Shown here: one piece after another, positions 7,757 through 16,106 of the stretch | How positions within the stretch are numbered: the stretch's first letter is position 1 | How the letters are laid out: each line of letters starts with the position of its first letter | Origin: Clostridiales bacterium | GTDB taxonomy: Bacteria; Bacillota; Clostridia; Oscillospirales; Oscillospiraceae | DNA length: 64,000 nucleotides | Direction of reading: 5' to 3' | NCBI GenBank assembly: GCA_004554585.1 | Contig: SFLH01000006.1 | Coordinates: forward strand, 1-64,000 | Notes under the pieces: model-generated | What the model saw: the letters and a program-made list of their open reading frames with translations, nothing else | What the model was told of the DNA's origin: nothing | Database searches by the model: none | Made by a program: the position numbers and the translations under genes

Positions 7757-8730
7757 CCTTCCTCCTCTCCGGCCCGGAAGCAGCGCACCAGGTGGCCGTC
7801 CCCCAAAGCGGTCAGGGGGGGCACAGCCTGGGCGCAGCGGGGCAGGGCCCGGTCACAGCGGGGGCAGAACCGGCACCCCGGCGGGGGGGTGCGCAGGTCG
7901 GGCACGGTGCCGGGGATGGCGTACAGCCGCGGCCGCTCCTCCTCCACCGAGGGGATGGCCCCCAGCAGGCCCAGGGTATAGGGGTGGCGGGGAGCGGCGA
8001 AGAGGGCAAAGGTCTCCGCCGCCTCCACGATCTGGCCGGCGTACATCACGTACACCTGGTCGCACAGCTGGGCCACCACCCCCATGTTGTGGGTGATGAG
8101 GAGGATGGCCGTGCCGTTGTCCCGGCGCAGCTGGCCCATGAGCCGGAGGATCTGGGCCTGGATGGTGCCGTCCAGGGCGGTGGTGGGCTCGTCGGCGATG
8201 AGCAGGTCGGGCTGGCAGGCCATGGCCATGGCGATCATCACCCGCTGGCGCAGGCCGCCGGAGAGCTGCCGGGGATAGGCGTCGTACCGGGCCGCTGGGT
8301 CGGGGATGCCCACCTGGCGGAAGAGCTCCACGGTCTTTGCCCGGGCGGCCTTTCGGTCCAGCCCCCGGTGCAGGCGCAGCACCTCCGCCACCTGCCGGCC
8401 CACGGCGTAGACCGGGTTCAGGGAGGTCATGGGGTCCTGAAAGATCATGGCCATCCGGTCCCCCCGCAGCTTCCGCCGGGCAGGCTCGGACAGGGTGGTC
8501 AGGTCCTGGCCGTCAAAGCGGATCTGGCCCGCCTCCACCCGGCCGGGGTGGGGCAGCAGGCCCATCACCGACAGGGCGGTGACGCTTTTGCCGCAGCCAG
8601 ACTCCCCCACCAGGCCCACGATGGTTCCCCGGGGCACGGTGAGGTCCACCCCGTCCACCGCGGCCACCGGGCCGCCGGGGGTGGGAAAGACGGCCCGCAG
8701 GCCGGTGATGACCAGGGTGTTGTCCTCCAT
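7753..8730 (-). CDS. Oligo/dipeptide ABC transporter ATP-binding protein (OppD/DppD-like)
   Basis: A 325-aa ATPase: Walker A GESGCGKSV, Q-loop MIFQDPMTSLNPV, signature LSGGLRQRV, Walker B LLIADEPTTALD and C-terminal CRFCPRCDRALPRC cysteines of the oligo-HPY domain. Partner of the adjacent OppF-like protein. The start at 8730 follows AGAAGGAGGG; the longer frame adds 17 residues that family members lack. No permease or solute-binding gene lies upstream, where only a degraded anti-sigma fragment and a tRNA are found, so the operon is either incomplete or works with subunits encoded elsewhere. Confidence 0.92.
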   Translation of the reverse strand: MEDNTLVITGLRAVFPTPGGPVAAVDGVDLTVPRGTIVGLVGESGCGKSVTALSVMGLLPHPGRVEAGQIRFDGQDLTTLSEPARRKLRGDRMAMIFQDPMTSLNPVYAVGRQVAEVLRLHRGLDRKAARAKTVELFRQVGIPDPAARYDAYPRQLSGGLRQRVMIAMAMACQPDLLIADEPTTALDGTIQAQILRLMGQLRRDNGTAILLITHNMGVVAQLCDQVYVMYAGQIVEAAETFALFAAPRHPYTLGLLGAIPSVEEERPRLYAIPGTVPDLRTPPPGCRFCPRCDRALPRCAQAVPPLTALGDGHLVRCFRAGEEEG

Positions 8731-8867
8731 GGCCTTCCCTCCTTCTCTGGTGAGATATGCAATACGGGACCAGTTTAGCACAGCCCGCCCGCCGGGGCAA
8801 CTGTTTTGCCCGTGACAAAGGCCAGGAAAGACCGGGGTTCCCCCGTCTCTCCCGGCCCGCTTCGTTT

Positions 8868-9003
8868 CTTACCGGTCAGGTTTTTGTATAGGGTGAGGAC
8901 ATTCTGCCCGTCCTCACGGGCGTAGGTCACCTGGTCCAGGAACTTTTTCACCATCCGCATGCCCAGGCCCCCCACCTGCCGCCGCTCGGCGGGGCCGGGA
9001 AGT
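8868..9003 (-). pseudogene. Remnant of an anti-sigma factor (RsbW-like ATPase) C-terminus
   Basis: Only the last 45 or so residues survive, read as ERRQVGGLGMRMVKKFLDQV then DGQNVLTLYK. This matches the ATP-lid and final strand (GGLGIxxVKxxMDxVxYxxxDGxNVLTLxK) of HATPase_c_2 serine-kinase anti-sigma factors. The N-terminal two-thirds, including the N-box, is missing, and the frame runs on past the normal end, so it cannot be functional. It marks a deletion or rearrangement scar between the Opp ATPases and the tRNA gene. Confidence 0.6.
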
Positions 9004-9059
9004 CCCGCTCTGTCATGGGGCGCTGCCTCCTTTTCCGCCGGCGGGTTCCCTGGGGGAAC

Positions 9060-9087
9060 AAAAAAAGGACCCTCAAAGAGGGTCCCT
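9060..9087 (-). terminator. Terminator of the tRNA-Gly gene
   Basis: Perfect 8-bp stem GGACCCTC/GAGGGTCC just downstream of the tRNA 3' end, followed on the minus strand by TTTTTTTG. Confidence 0.85.
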
Positions 9088-9090
9088 TCT

Positions 9091-9164
9091 TGGAGCAGGT
9101 AAAGGGAGTCGAACCCTCCTATCAAGCTTGGGAAGCTTGCGTTCTACCGATGAACTATACCTGC
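9091..9164 (-). tRNA. tRNA-Gly (anticodon CCC)
   Basis: A 74-nt cloverleaf on the minus strand with CCA encoded. Acceptor stem GCAGGTA/TACCTGC, D-arm with GTTC..GGTAGAAC, anticodon stem CAAGC/GCTTG around the 7-nt loop TTCCCAA (anticodon CCC at 9130-9132), and a T-arm AGGGTTCGACTCCCT. It decodes GGG codons, which are common in this GC-rich genome. Its own terminator follows. Confidence 0.95.
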
Positions 9165-9212
9165 GTTGAAACTTTGCTTAGTATAGCACAGCCGCCGGCA
9201 AAAGGCAAGAGG

Positions 9213-9349
9213 GAAATGGACCCGGGGCAAAATTTCCCCGCCGCCGGGGCGGCTGGAACCCCTGGGGGCCGACGGCAATAGAATAGGGTACCAGGCGCCG
9301 GGCTCTCAGGAGCGCGGCCGTCCTGGCCACGGGCGGCTTGCCCGCCCCG
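9213..9349 (+). repeat. 137-bp direct repeat, left copy
   Basis: 134 of 137 bases are identical to 14369-14505; the three differences are all C to G changes inside one GC-rich hairpin (9239-9255). It starts GAAATGGACCCGGGG and ends GGCTTGCCCGCCCCG. Several short stems are visible (CGGGGCAAAATTTCCCCG, CCCCTGGGGG, GGGCGGCTTGCCCGCCC). It is followed at once by the 5' fragment of the Cys-rich gene family. Confidence 0.85.
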
Positions 9350-9411
9350 AGCTGCGGGATTCGGGAGGCCGTGTGTATCCATACCAAAAAGATCTATGAC
9401 AGCTGCCGGGA
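9350..9411 (+). pseudogene. 5' fragment of a Cys-rich protein gene (same family as 14494-15345)
   Basis: In the plus-strand frame this reads SCGIREAVCIHTKKIYDSC then REEDI, before running into unrelated sequence. The tail TATGACAGCTGCCGGGA (9395-9411 region) is repeated exactly at 14506-14522, where the reading continues as YDSCRDKDCIEDL in the large Cys-rich gene. I therefore read it as the displaced N-terminal part of that gene or of a tandem paralogue, cut off by the intervening island. Confidence 0.55.
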
Positions 9412-9451
9412 GGAAGATATAGCGTCTTATAGAAAGAAAAAATCCCTTTGG

Positions 9452-10605
9452 TCAATAGGGTTTTAAGGAAAACTCCAAGGCGAAATCGGTTGGTTTGGTT
9501 TTCTTTGCCTTGGTGTAGGTCGCATGGTCAATGAGGGAATGAAGAAGCGCGTTGCGCTGCGGGATGTCCGCTGTATCATAGGCATCCAGCACCGCAGCGA
9601 TTTTTTTGGCCTGTGCCTGGGGATCCCGGTGGAGCTCATAGTCCATGGCCGCCAGCAAGTCGGTCTCCTTGGCTTCCAGCCTGGCCAGCTTTTCTTTTAC
9701 CACCGACATCCGTTCCCGGAAGGTCGGCAGATCATACTCCCCCATCTCCAGCAGCTCGTAGAGATGCGCCTTTTGGCTCTCTGCGGCTTTTTGCTCTCTG
9801 CGGACCGCTGCCAGCTGGAGCTTATAGCTCTCTTGATCCATCGAAGTCCGCTTCGCGCCTTTGGTAGAAGTGAGTTCGTCCAAAAGTTCTTTCAGATGGC
9901 GCAGCAGCCGCGCTTCATGCAGACCAAGTAGGCCCCGCCCTTCATGTTCAGCCGCTGCATGTTCCGGCCACAGTTGGCACAGCGGACCAACCCCGCCAGA
10001 GCGCTTTTCACCGTTCCATCTTGCTTAGAGGGGCGATACCGGCCCGCCATGATGGTTTGCACCTGGTCATAGAGTTCCTTGTCCACAATGGCAGGGTGAA
10101 GGCCGTCGATGGTGGTTTTCTTGTAGCCGTATGGCGTATTGGCCACGTAGCAGCCATCCTGGATCGACTCGTTCAATCCCCGCCGCAGGCGCTTGTTGAT
10201 GATTTTGTATTCTCGACGAGATATGAATGTTTTAAACTCTGCCATCTCATCGTCAAGCTCATCGGACAAGCCATAGGTCTTTTCCGGGGTGATAATCAGG
10301 GTGCCGCTGTCCTTAAAGGTGTCCAGTATCACGCCCTGGTCTCGCATCCGGCCGCAGGAAAGGCGGTCCAGGTCCATGCAGAGGACTGCATCATAGCAGC
10401 CATCCTCTACATCTTTGAGCAGTCGGAGCATTTCTGGACGGGCGTAGAGAGATTCCCCAGAAACCACCTCATAGTAGGTCTCGATGATATGAATGTTGTT
10501 TCGGGCGGCAAACTCAGCCAGCGCTTTGCGGTGCTTGGCCAGGACCTCTTCGGTGTCCATGCCTTCTTCCATACGGTTTTTGCGGAGGTATTGTGCTGCG
10601 TCCAT
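9452..10605 (-). pseudogene. Large serine recombinase, inactivated
   Basis: Two frames together make a degraded large serine recombinase. The N-terminal resolvase domain (9892-10605) reads YLRKNRMEEGMDTEEVLAKH, where family members have YLRKSR: the catalytic Ser is Asn (codon 10578-10576). The recombinase domain jumps from PYGYKKTTI to DGLHPAIVDKELY, missing roughly 90 residues. After the zinc-ribbon CANCGRNMQ...CMKRGC the frame breaks at about 9892, and the coiled-coil C-terminal domain continues in another frame (9452-9883, with KAAESQKAHLYELLEMGEYD). Three independent lesions mean no activity. It was probably the integrase of this island. Confidence 0.85.
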
Positions 10606-10651
10606 AGTTATCCTCCTGAGAAAAAAGTGTAAAACTTTCTCTTCGTCAAAT

Positions 10652-11872
10652 CTATCGAGAACTTTCTGTTTCTTGGTATAGTTTATCTAAAACTGGCAGC
10701 TCCAAGCTGTAAAACTTACGTCTAGATTCTGTTTCAATGTGTAATAGCTCTGGCGGAGCAACCTGACTCAGCCTTTTTGCGAGTGTGGACTTACTAATTT
10801 CCAAGGTTTCTGTCAGTTCTTCAATAGAAATCCCTTTTGAACCAAAGAGACTTGCTTGAATCAAAACATCATACAGCAAGGAAAGCTTTTCATCTGGAGA
10901 CAACGTTTCAAAACAAATCCTTCTGTAATAATGCCACTTTTCTAGGCGCGCAGAAAGCGCATCTATAAGTTGCTTTACAGAACGTAAAATTGTTTCTAAG
11001 AACATCAAAAGAAACGGTGTCAAGTCTGCCCTATTTCTAGGGTTATTACACACACGAAAAGCTTTGTAATATTGTTCGATGCTCTCCTTAATGGTATAAG
11101 AAAGACGGTATCCCACCAGTGGGTCTAATTCCTTTGAAAGCAGATAACTGCTGATAAAACGAGACGTTCTCCCATTTCCATCGTAGAAAGGATGGATGTA
11201 ACCAAACAGATAATGAAAAACAGAAACTCTGCATAATGCATTGATTGTTTCGTCGTTCAAAATGGCAAGCGCAGAAGATAACGCGTCAATAATTTCTTTC
11301 TCTGGATAAAGCCCTCGATGCAGTTCTTTTCCTGCTGGAGAATCAACAGAGACCTGTCCCTTTCGAAATAAATGCCCATCAGGAACATTTTTTTCATTTG
11401 CCTCTCTAACTTCGTTAAGTGTTAATTCATTATAAATATCTCGAATATCCTTTGGTTCTCTGAGTGAGATGGTATCTGCAGATTGTAAAAGATAATATTT
11501 TTGGACCAATCCCTGAAATCTTTTTTGCCTGTCCTTCTCTCTTAGAGAATCAAGAACGTCCTCTATCTCTCTTCGGGTGCTATGAACTCCTTCTATATTA
11601 TTTGTTAAAAGGATCTCATCAACTAAAGAGTGTGTGGTAAATTGTTTAATTGCTACAGGAGGTAATCGTTGACGTAATATAGCAATCGTTTTATCTTTTT
11701 TATAGATTTCGATTAACAAAGAACAGACATCCGGGTTTATAAGGAAAAACGCAGGATTTCCTCGAATTTTAATCGGGAGGTGGTATGTTACCTCATTGTG
11801 GTATCGAGAATGATATGTTTCTATATACTTTTCTTCATCTTCATAGGAAAGTTTTTCCAATATCTTATACAT
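10652..11872 (-). CDS. Fic family protein (class II, N-terminal inhibitory helix)
   Basis: A 406-aa Fic-domain enzyme that would transfer AMP (or a related nucleotide group) to a protein target. The catalytic loop HPFYDGNGRTSR is intact at 227-238, with its His227, Gly233 and Arg238. The autoinhibitory motif (S/T)xxxE(G/N) appears as TNNIEG at 90-95, so activity is self-restrained by Glu94 (class II). A winged-helix region follows at about 330-400 (ISIEELTETLEISKSTLAKR). The gene is AT-rich against the GC-rich host, pointing to transfer. It could be a regulator or toxin-like module; no separate antitoxin gene is seen. Confidence 0.88.
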   Translation of the reverse strand: MYKILEKLSYEDEEKYIETYHSRYHNEVTYHLPIKIRGNPAFFLINPDVCSLLIEIYKKDKTIAILRQRLPPVAIKQFTTHSLVDEILLTNNIEGVHSTRREIEDVLDSLREKDRQKRFQGLVQKYYLLQSADTISLREPKDIRDIYNELTLNEVREANEKNVPDGHLFRKGQVSVDSPAGKELHRGLYPEKEIIDALSSALAILNDETINALCRVSVFHYLFGYIHPFYDGNGRTSRFISSYLLSKELDPLVGYRLSYTIKESIEQYYKAFRVCNNPRNRADLTPFLLMFLETILRSVKQLIDALSARLEKWHYYRRICFETLSPDEKLSLLYDVLIQASLFGSKGISIEELTETLEISKSTLAKRLSQVAPPELLHIETESRRKFYSLELPVLDKLYQETESSR

Positions 11873-12270
11873 AGCAAATCACCTGCTTTTTCAGATTGAA
11901 AAAAGATATAACTAACACAAAAACGTAAAAAACAAGAAAATTACGATTTTCATATAGTATACACGATTTCAAAGAAAAAAACGAGGATTTTTTGAAAATA
12001 TGCCACTCACCTTAAAGTCCAGCAGTCCAAGCGTGCCATCAAAGTTGGTGTCCTCTTTAGACTATCATTCTTTCCATCTCTAGCATGAAAGGAGATAGCA
12101 TTCTTTTCACGAATACTATCTCCTTTTCTTTTATCCCTGCAAGATATTCCCTTCGTAGAATGATAAACATACAGTACAGCTATCGTGCTTCATGATACAT
12201 GAACACCTGGGCTAACGTTAAGAGAGTTATCTTGGCGTTTCACTTGCTTGGGGAAATTTAATCTCTGTTG
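11873..12270. other. Intergenic region without a gene; one strong hairpin
   Basis: AT-rich, no coding frame with a ribosome binding site. AAAGGAGATAG (12088-12098) pairs with CTATCTCCTTT (12116-12126), an 11-bp stem followed by TTTTC on the plus strand, so a possible terminator. Nothing else is recognised. Confidence 0.5.
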
Positions 12271-12876
12271 TTATTCTGAAAACGCTTCATCCATCGAATC
12301 TGCAACCGTGAGCAGTCCACCGAACATGGCATCAACGATGGCCTCATCCGGGGTAATCTGCCACTGGTCCTCTACCAAAATAAGAGGAATCTCTACAGAA
12401 ATCGTTTTCGTGGTGAGATCTTCCGCGTTCAAAAGCTCTGTAAATTTTTGCATGTACTGCTCCGATAATTCCTCATCCGTCGGCTGTTGGTCCTCGGGCA
12501 GGAAAGCATACTGGAACGCATCCCCGATCAAAGACTGTACAAAATCACCCATAACCGGAGCCATATCTGTATTGGTAAATTCTACTGATACCACAGCAGT
12601 ACCTGCCGATTCATCCTCCTCGGCAGAAACTACTTTGTAGGTTAGGTTTTTGGTCAGAGCCGTCAATAGTTCTGCGTCCTCTCCTTTCAATCCAAGAGTC
12701 TCTCCATCCAACATCTCCCCGCCCCAGTACTGTTGCAGAGACGTCAGATCCGCCGCCTGGACTGCTTGAATGGCATCTTCTGTGACTGATTGCGCAGAAG
12801 GCCGGGATGTTCCACAGGCTACCAACGCAACAAGCAAGCCAAGGCCCATCAGCAAAGCAAGGAATCTTCTTTTCAT
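12271..12876 (-). CDS. Putative lipoprotein (DUF5105/DUF4878-like)
   Basis: A 201-aa secreted lipoprotein. The signal peptide MKRRFLALLMGLGLLVALVAC ends in a lipobox with Cys21. The mature part starts with QSVTEDAIQAVQAADLTSLQ and contains an NTF2-like alpha+beta pattern usual for small Gram-positive lipoproteins that often sit in mobile or phage-derived loci. The start has an AGAAGGAG site. No substrate can be given. Confidence 0.7.
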   Translation of the reverse strand: MKRRFLALLMGLGLLVALVACGTSRPSAQSVTEDAIQAVQAADLTSLQQYWGGEMLDGETLGLKGEDAELLTALTKNLTYKVVSAEEDESAGTAVVSVEFTNTDMAPVMGDFVQSLIGDAFQYAFLPEDQQPTDEELSEQYMQKFTELLNAEDLTTKTISVEIPLILVEDQWQITPDEAIVDAMFGGLLTVADSMDEAFSE

Positions 12877-13123
12877 GGTATATTCTCCTTCTCGTTTCTC
12901 TATTTTTACCGCCCGCCGGCGGTGGGGAACGAATGTAGAAAAATACTGGGTTTTCTTTTGGTATAAAACTATATTACTTTTACCCTACAACTTTGATAGG
13001 ATCCTTTCCATTAGTTGTCTTCTATGATACTCTTTCCTCTGTCCGAATACATTGGAGCATATGCCATATCATTCATCCTTTCTATCTCTGGGTCCTTTGA
13101 CATGCGTCCAAACCGGGCGCTTT

Positions 13124-13743
13124 TTATTTTAATTTCTGCCGCAGCTCTACCACAACCCCTGCAATCGAAACCGGAAGAGATCTGATTTCTTCCAGCGTGT
13201 AGGTGCGTGGGGGATAGGAAGAATTGATCGGGATGGTGGTCAGCTCACCGCTCTCGAAAAACTTCACCCGTTTGAGGGTGGCATTATAGCCGTTGACATA
13301 GACAGCGCAGACATCCCCGGATTCACAGGTGGGCGTTTTTTTGACAATAACGATGTCCCCTTCCAAATAGTCCGGCCACATGCTGTCGCCCTTGACCTTC
13401 AGGGCAAAATATTCCTTCCCGCCGGCGCACATGGCTTGGGGGATCTCTTCCAGTCAACGATATCTTCAATGGCCTCCAAAGGAATCCCGGCAGGGATAGA
13501 GCCGAGGACCGGGATCCTAGCAACCCCCGCTACATTTTGGGGGATTCTTTCGTTGCCGTTTCCAAGAATATAGTCAATTGTGGTATCAAATATTTTGGAC
13601 ATTTTCTGCAATGAGGCAGTATCTGGTTCAGTTTTTCCCGTCTCCCAATTGGATATGGTAGTTTGACGTACTTTTAGTCGTTGGGCCAAGTCGATCTGCT
13701 TCATTTGAGTTTCAGACCTTAGCTGTTTTATCCGATTCATCAA
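13124..13743 (-). pseudogene. LexA/CI-like repressor (XRE HTH + S24 peptidase), frameshifted
   Basis: The N-terminal half (13743 down to about 13455) is an XRE helix-turn-helix (MKQIDLAQRLKVRQTTISNW). The C-terminal half (13432 to 13124) is an S24 self-cleaving domain with catalytic Ser in VKGDSMWPDYLEG and Lys in NATLKRVKF. The frames join cleanly if one G is restored in TGGAAGAG at 13450-13452 (TGGGAAGAG gives DWEEIPQAM), so a single-base deletion has split an otherwise intact lysogeny-type repressor. A sequencing error in the G run cannot be excluded. It supports a phage or ICE origin for the island. Confidence 0.8.
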
Positions 13744-13899
13744 ATATCCCCCCTTTTAAATATCATATAACTTGATAACGTATTACAACATGGTACCAAC
13801 AAAATGCATAAATAAGGGTTCCACCATCTTGGCAGATCAAAAAACATGGTGTATATATTAAAAATATGAACCTAAAAGCTTTGCAGATGTGATGAAAAA

Positions 13900-14103
13900 G
13901 TGTTACGAGAATTACTCAAAGAAAACCAACGACTCAAAAGAGAGCAAGAGCGTCTCTTAAACTTTATCTCGTTCTACCTTGCGGCAATGGATCTCTGGGC
14001 TAGGTCGAAGGGCCTGATTGAATCAATGGTGTCATTGGTAATATCCTCTTTCTTTTCTGATTATATCACGCAAGAGGAGATTACCGCAAGAGAATGGAGA
14101 TGA
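13900..14103 (+). CDS. Short uncharacterised frame with N-terminal coiled coil
   Basis: GTG-initiated frame of 67 codons; the first 20 residues (LRELLKENQRLKREQERLL) form a heptad pattern, the rest is unremarkable. It lies upstream of the transposase tail in the same direction and may be part of another decayed gene. No homologue is recognised and the ribosome binding site is weak. Confidence 0.25.
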   Translation: MLRELLKENQRLKREQERLLNFISFYLAAMDLWARSKGLIESMVSLVISSFFSDYITQEEITAREWR

Positions 14104-14187
14104 AGCGCCATGCGATACTGTAGGAGTACAATACATATTGGACAGATGCATAAAAAAGGGATGAAGGATAAGGCCTCATCGGTTATA

Positions 14188-14358
14188 GTGGAGCGCAGCC
14201 ACCGGGAGGACCAGAAACGCTTCTATGGCCACCACAGTTTTTACTCGCTGGACGACTTTTCCAAACAGCTTGCTGTCCATAACCGCCGCTCCAACAACTT
14301 TCCTATGAGGCCCCTCGGCTGGCTTTCCCCCTTAGAGTTTTCCGTCCAATATGTTTGA
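14188..14358 (+). pseudogene. DDE (rve-type) transposase, C-terminal remnant
   Basis: About 56 codons reading VERSHREDQKRFY, then LGWLSPLEF close to the end. This is the last portion of IS3/IS481-type integrase-core transposases, including the catalytic Glu region (ERSHREDQ). Everything upstream, including the two catalytic Asp residues, is missing. It is an insertion-sequence fragment at the right edge of the island, 10 nt before the right 137-bp repeat. Confidence 0.7.
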
Positions 14359-14368
14359 CAAACCTACA

Positions 14369-14505
14369 GAAATGGACCCGGGGCAAAATTTCCCCGGCGG
14401 CGGGGGGGCTGGAACCCCTGGGGGCCGACGGCAATAGAATAGGGTACCAGGCGCCGGGCTCTCAGGAGCGCGGCCGTCCTGGCCACGGGCGGCTTGCCCG
14501 CCCCG
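14369..14505 (+). repeat. 137-bp direct repeat, right copy
   Basis: Partner of 9213-9349 in the same orientation (134/137 identical). It abuts TATGACAGCTGCCGGGA, the point where the Cys-rich gene resumes, and supplies the TTG that now opens that frame. Confidence 0.85.
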
Positions 14506-15345
14506 TATGACAGCTGCCGGGACAAAGACTGCATCGAGGATTTGCGGGTGTATCCCACCCGGGCGTCCCAGGCGGTGATTGACCGGGCGCTGAGCGTGCG
14601 GGGAGGCCGGGCGGAGCTGCTGCAGGCTTACATCGACGTGGAGCCCGCCAGCTACAACCGGGGGTTCTTCAGCGTGGACATCCGCTACTACTACCGCATC
14701 ACTGCCGAGGCCTTCGTGGGCGGCTCCCGCCCGGCGGAGATCAGCGGCCTGGCGGTCTTTGACAAGCGGGTGCTGCTCTTCGGCAGCGAGGGCAACGCCA
14801 AGATCTTCACCTCCCGCCTGCGTCCCGAGGCCCCCGACTGCCAGGGCCTGGGCCGCACCAATCTCCCCGAGGCAGTGGTGGAGGCGGTGGACCCCATCGT
14901 CCTGAGCCTGAAGCTCCTGGACCCCTGCGAGCCCATCTGCCCGCCCCCTTGCAATCCCTGCAACCCCTGCAATCCCTGCCCTCCGCCTCCCTGCCCGCCC
15001 CCTGCCTGCGGGTGCTGCGCGGAGAACGAGCTGACGGAGATCCCCCCCTGCATCAGCGCCTGCTTCGACTGCGAGCTGGCCTTCGACGGGGGCTGCCGGC
15101 GGCTGTACGTCACCCTGGGCCAGTTCTCCATGGTCCGGCTGGAGCGGGATTCCCAGCTGCTCATCCCCATGTACGACTACTGCATGCCCACCCGGGAGTG
15201 CGCCGGCGGCGATGAGGACGGGGACGAGGATCCCTGCGAGATCTTCCGCCAGATCCGCTTCCCTGTAGGCGAGTTCTTCCCCCCCAGCACCCTGCCGGGG
15301 ATGGAGGAAGAGGAGGCGGCTCCCGCCCCCAACTGCTGCCGCTGA
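14494..15345 (+). CDS. Cys/Pro-rich conserved hypothetical protein, 5' end replaced by repeat
   Basis: About 283 aa without recognisable domains. The first half is a beta-rich region (YRITAEAFVGGS, AVFDKRVLLFGSEGN). Residues about 145-180 form a low-complexity Pro-Cys tract with CNPCNPCNPC and CPPPACGCC, and the C-terminus ends in NCCR. The Cys-rich tract suggests cross-linking, as in surface or spore-coat material, but that is a guess. The present start, a TTG inside the 137-bp repeat, lacks a good ribosome site. The natural N-terminus (CIHTKKIYDSC...) seems to be the fragment at 9350-9411, so the gene may be dead. A terminator follows. Confidence 0.6.
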   Translation: MPAPYDSCRDKDCIEDLRVYPTRASQAVIDRALSVRGGRAELLQAYIDVEPASYNRGFFSVDIRYYYRITAEAFVGGSRPAEISGLAVFDKRVLLFGSEGNAKIFTSRLRPEAPDCQGLGRTNLPEAVVEAVDPIVLSLKLLDPCEPICPPPCNPCNPCNPCPPPPCPPPACGCCAENELTEIPPCISACFDCELAFDGGCRRLYVTLGQFSMVRLERDSQLLIPMYDYCMPTRECAGGDEDGDEDPCEIFRQIRFPVGEFFPPSTLPGMEEEEAAPAPNCCR

Positions 15346-15381
15346 GCGGCAGGAATTTCCCCCGGGGCCCTCGGGCCCCTT

Positions 15382-15417
15382 CTCCCTCCGGGCCGGTGCC
15401 CGGGGGGAGTTTTTTTG
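15382..15417 (+). terminator. Terminator after the Cys-rich gene
   Basis: CTCCCTCCGGGC...GCCCGGGGGGAG stem followed by TTTTTTT. Confidence 0.85.
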
Positions 15418-15540
15418 CCCGGCCGCCCCCCGCCAGCAAAGTGTAACCTCCTTACAGTTTTCCCTTGGAAAATGAGGTATCCTTCCCTCATCCAAAAAAA
15501 CACGGCCCCCGGCGGGCCCCATTGCAAGGAGGAACTTCTT

Positions 15541-15912
15541 ATGCGCACCACCGATTTCGTCGTCACCCTCTTCCAGGGCAAGTCCAACCCCAACTATCTC
15601 ACCGTGGGCGTGGTCATGGGCCTGAACGCCCTCAAGCAGGGCCACTCCGCCACCATCGTGCTCATGGTGGAGGCCGTGGAGCTGGGCCAGCCCGGCGCCA
15701 CCAAGGGCATTGACATCGGCGCCCCCTTCGCTGAGGTCAGCGGCCAGCTGGAGGAATACCTGAGCCTGGGCGGCCAGGTGTGTATCTGCAACGCCTGCCT
15801 GCTGCACAACGGCTTCGCCCCCCAGGACATGGACCCCCGCTTCGAGCTCATCGACGCCCCCAGCGTGGTCACCCTGCTCATGGGCGCCAAGAGCTCCCTG
15901 CAGCTGACCTGA
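15541..15912 (+). CDS. DsrE/DsrF-like family protein
   Basis: A 123-aa protein of the DsrE/F/YchN fold: first beta strand DFVVTLFQGKSNPN, second strand ATIVLMVEAVELG, then a Cys-containing turn VCICNACLLHNGF (a Cys pair separated by two residues) where sulfurtransferase-type members carry their reactive Cys. Members act in sulfur relay or as small structural regulators; which applies here is unknown. The start at 15541 follows AAGGAGGAACTTCTT; the longer frame would add 42 implausible residues. Monocistronic between terminators. Confidence 0.75.
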   Translation: MRTTDFVVTLFQGKSNPNYLTVGVVMGLNALKQGHSATIVLMVEAVELGQPGATKGIDIGAPFAEVSGQLEEYLSLGGQVCICNACLLHNGFAPQDMDPRFELIDAPSVVTLLMGAKSSLQLT

Positions 15913-15936
15913 GCCCCACACAGACCCCCTTTCCCC

Positions 15937-15968
15937 GGGAGGCAGCGGCGCTGCCTCCCGGGTTTTTC
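15937..15968 (+). terminator. Terminator after the DsrE-like gene
   Basis: GGGAGGCAGC/GCTGCCTCCC stem followed by GGGTTTTTCCC. Confidence 0.85.
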
Positions 15969-16106
15969 CCGTTTTGGCCCCTTCCCTTCTTTTTCGCGAG
16001 ATTTTTTCCCGGAGCCTCTCTCTGTGTGACCCTCTCACAGAGCTTTCGCCGCCCATGAGGTATAGTAGAGACAACAAAAGGAAAGACTCTTCAGGAGGTG
16101 TCTGAT

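Larger units (their letters stand above)
9412..14505. mobile_element. Decayed integrated island (phage- or ICE-derived) between direct repeats
   Basis: About 5.1 kb of mostly lower-GC DNA carrying a dead serine recombinase at one end, Fic protein, lipoprotein, frameshifted S24/CI-type repressor, and a transposase tail at the other. The 137-bp repeats and the 17-bp TATGACAGCTGCCGGGA sequence occur at both edges, and pieces of one Cys-rich gene family lie on both sides. Integration into that gene with later decay is the simplest reading; the exact attachment core is not proven. Confidence 0.6.
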
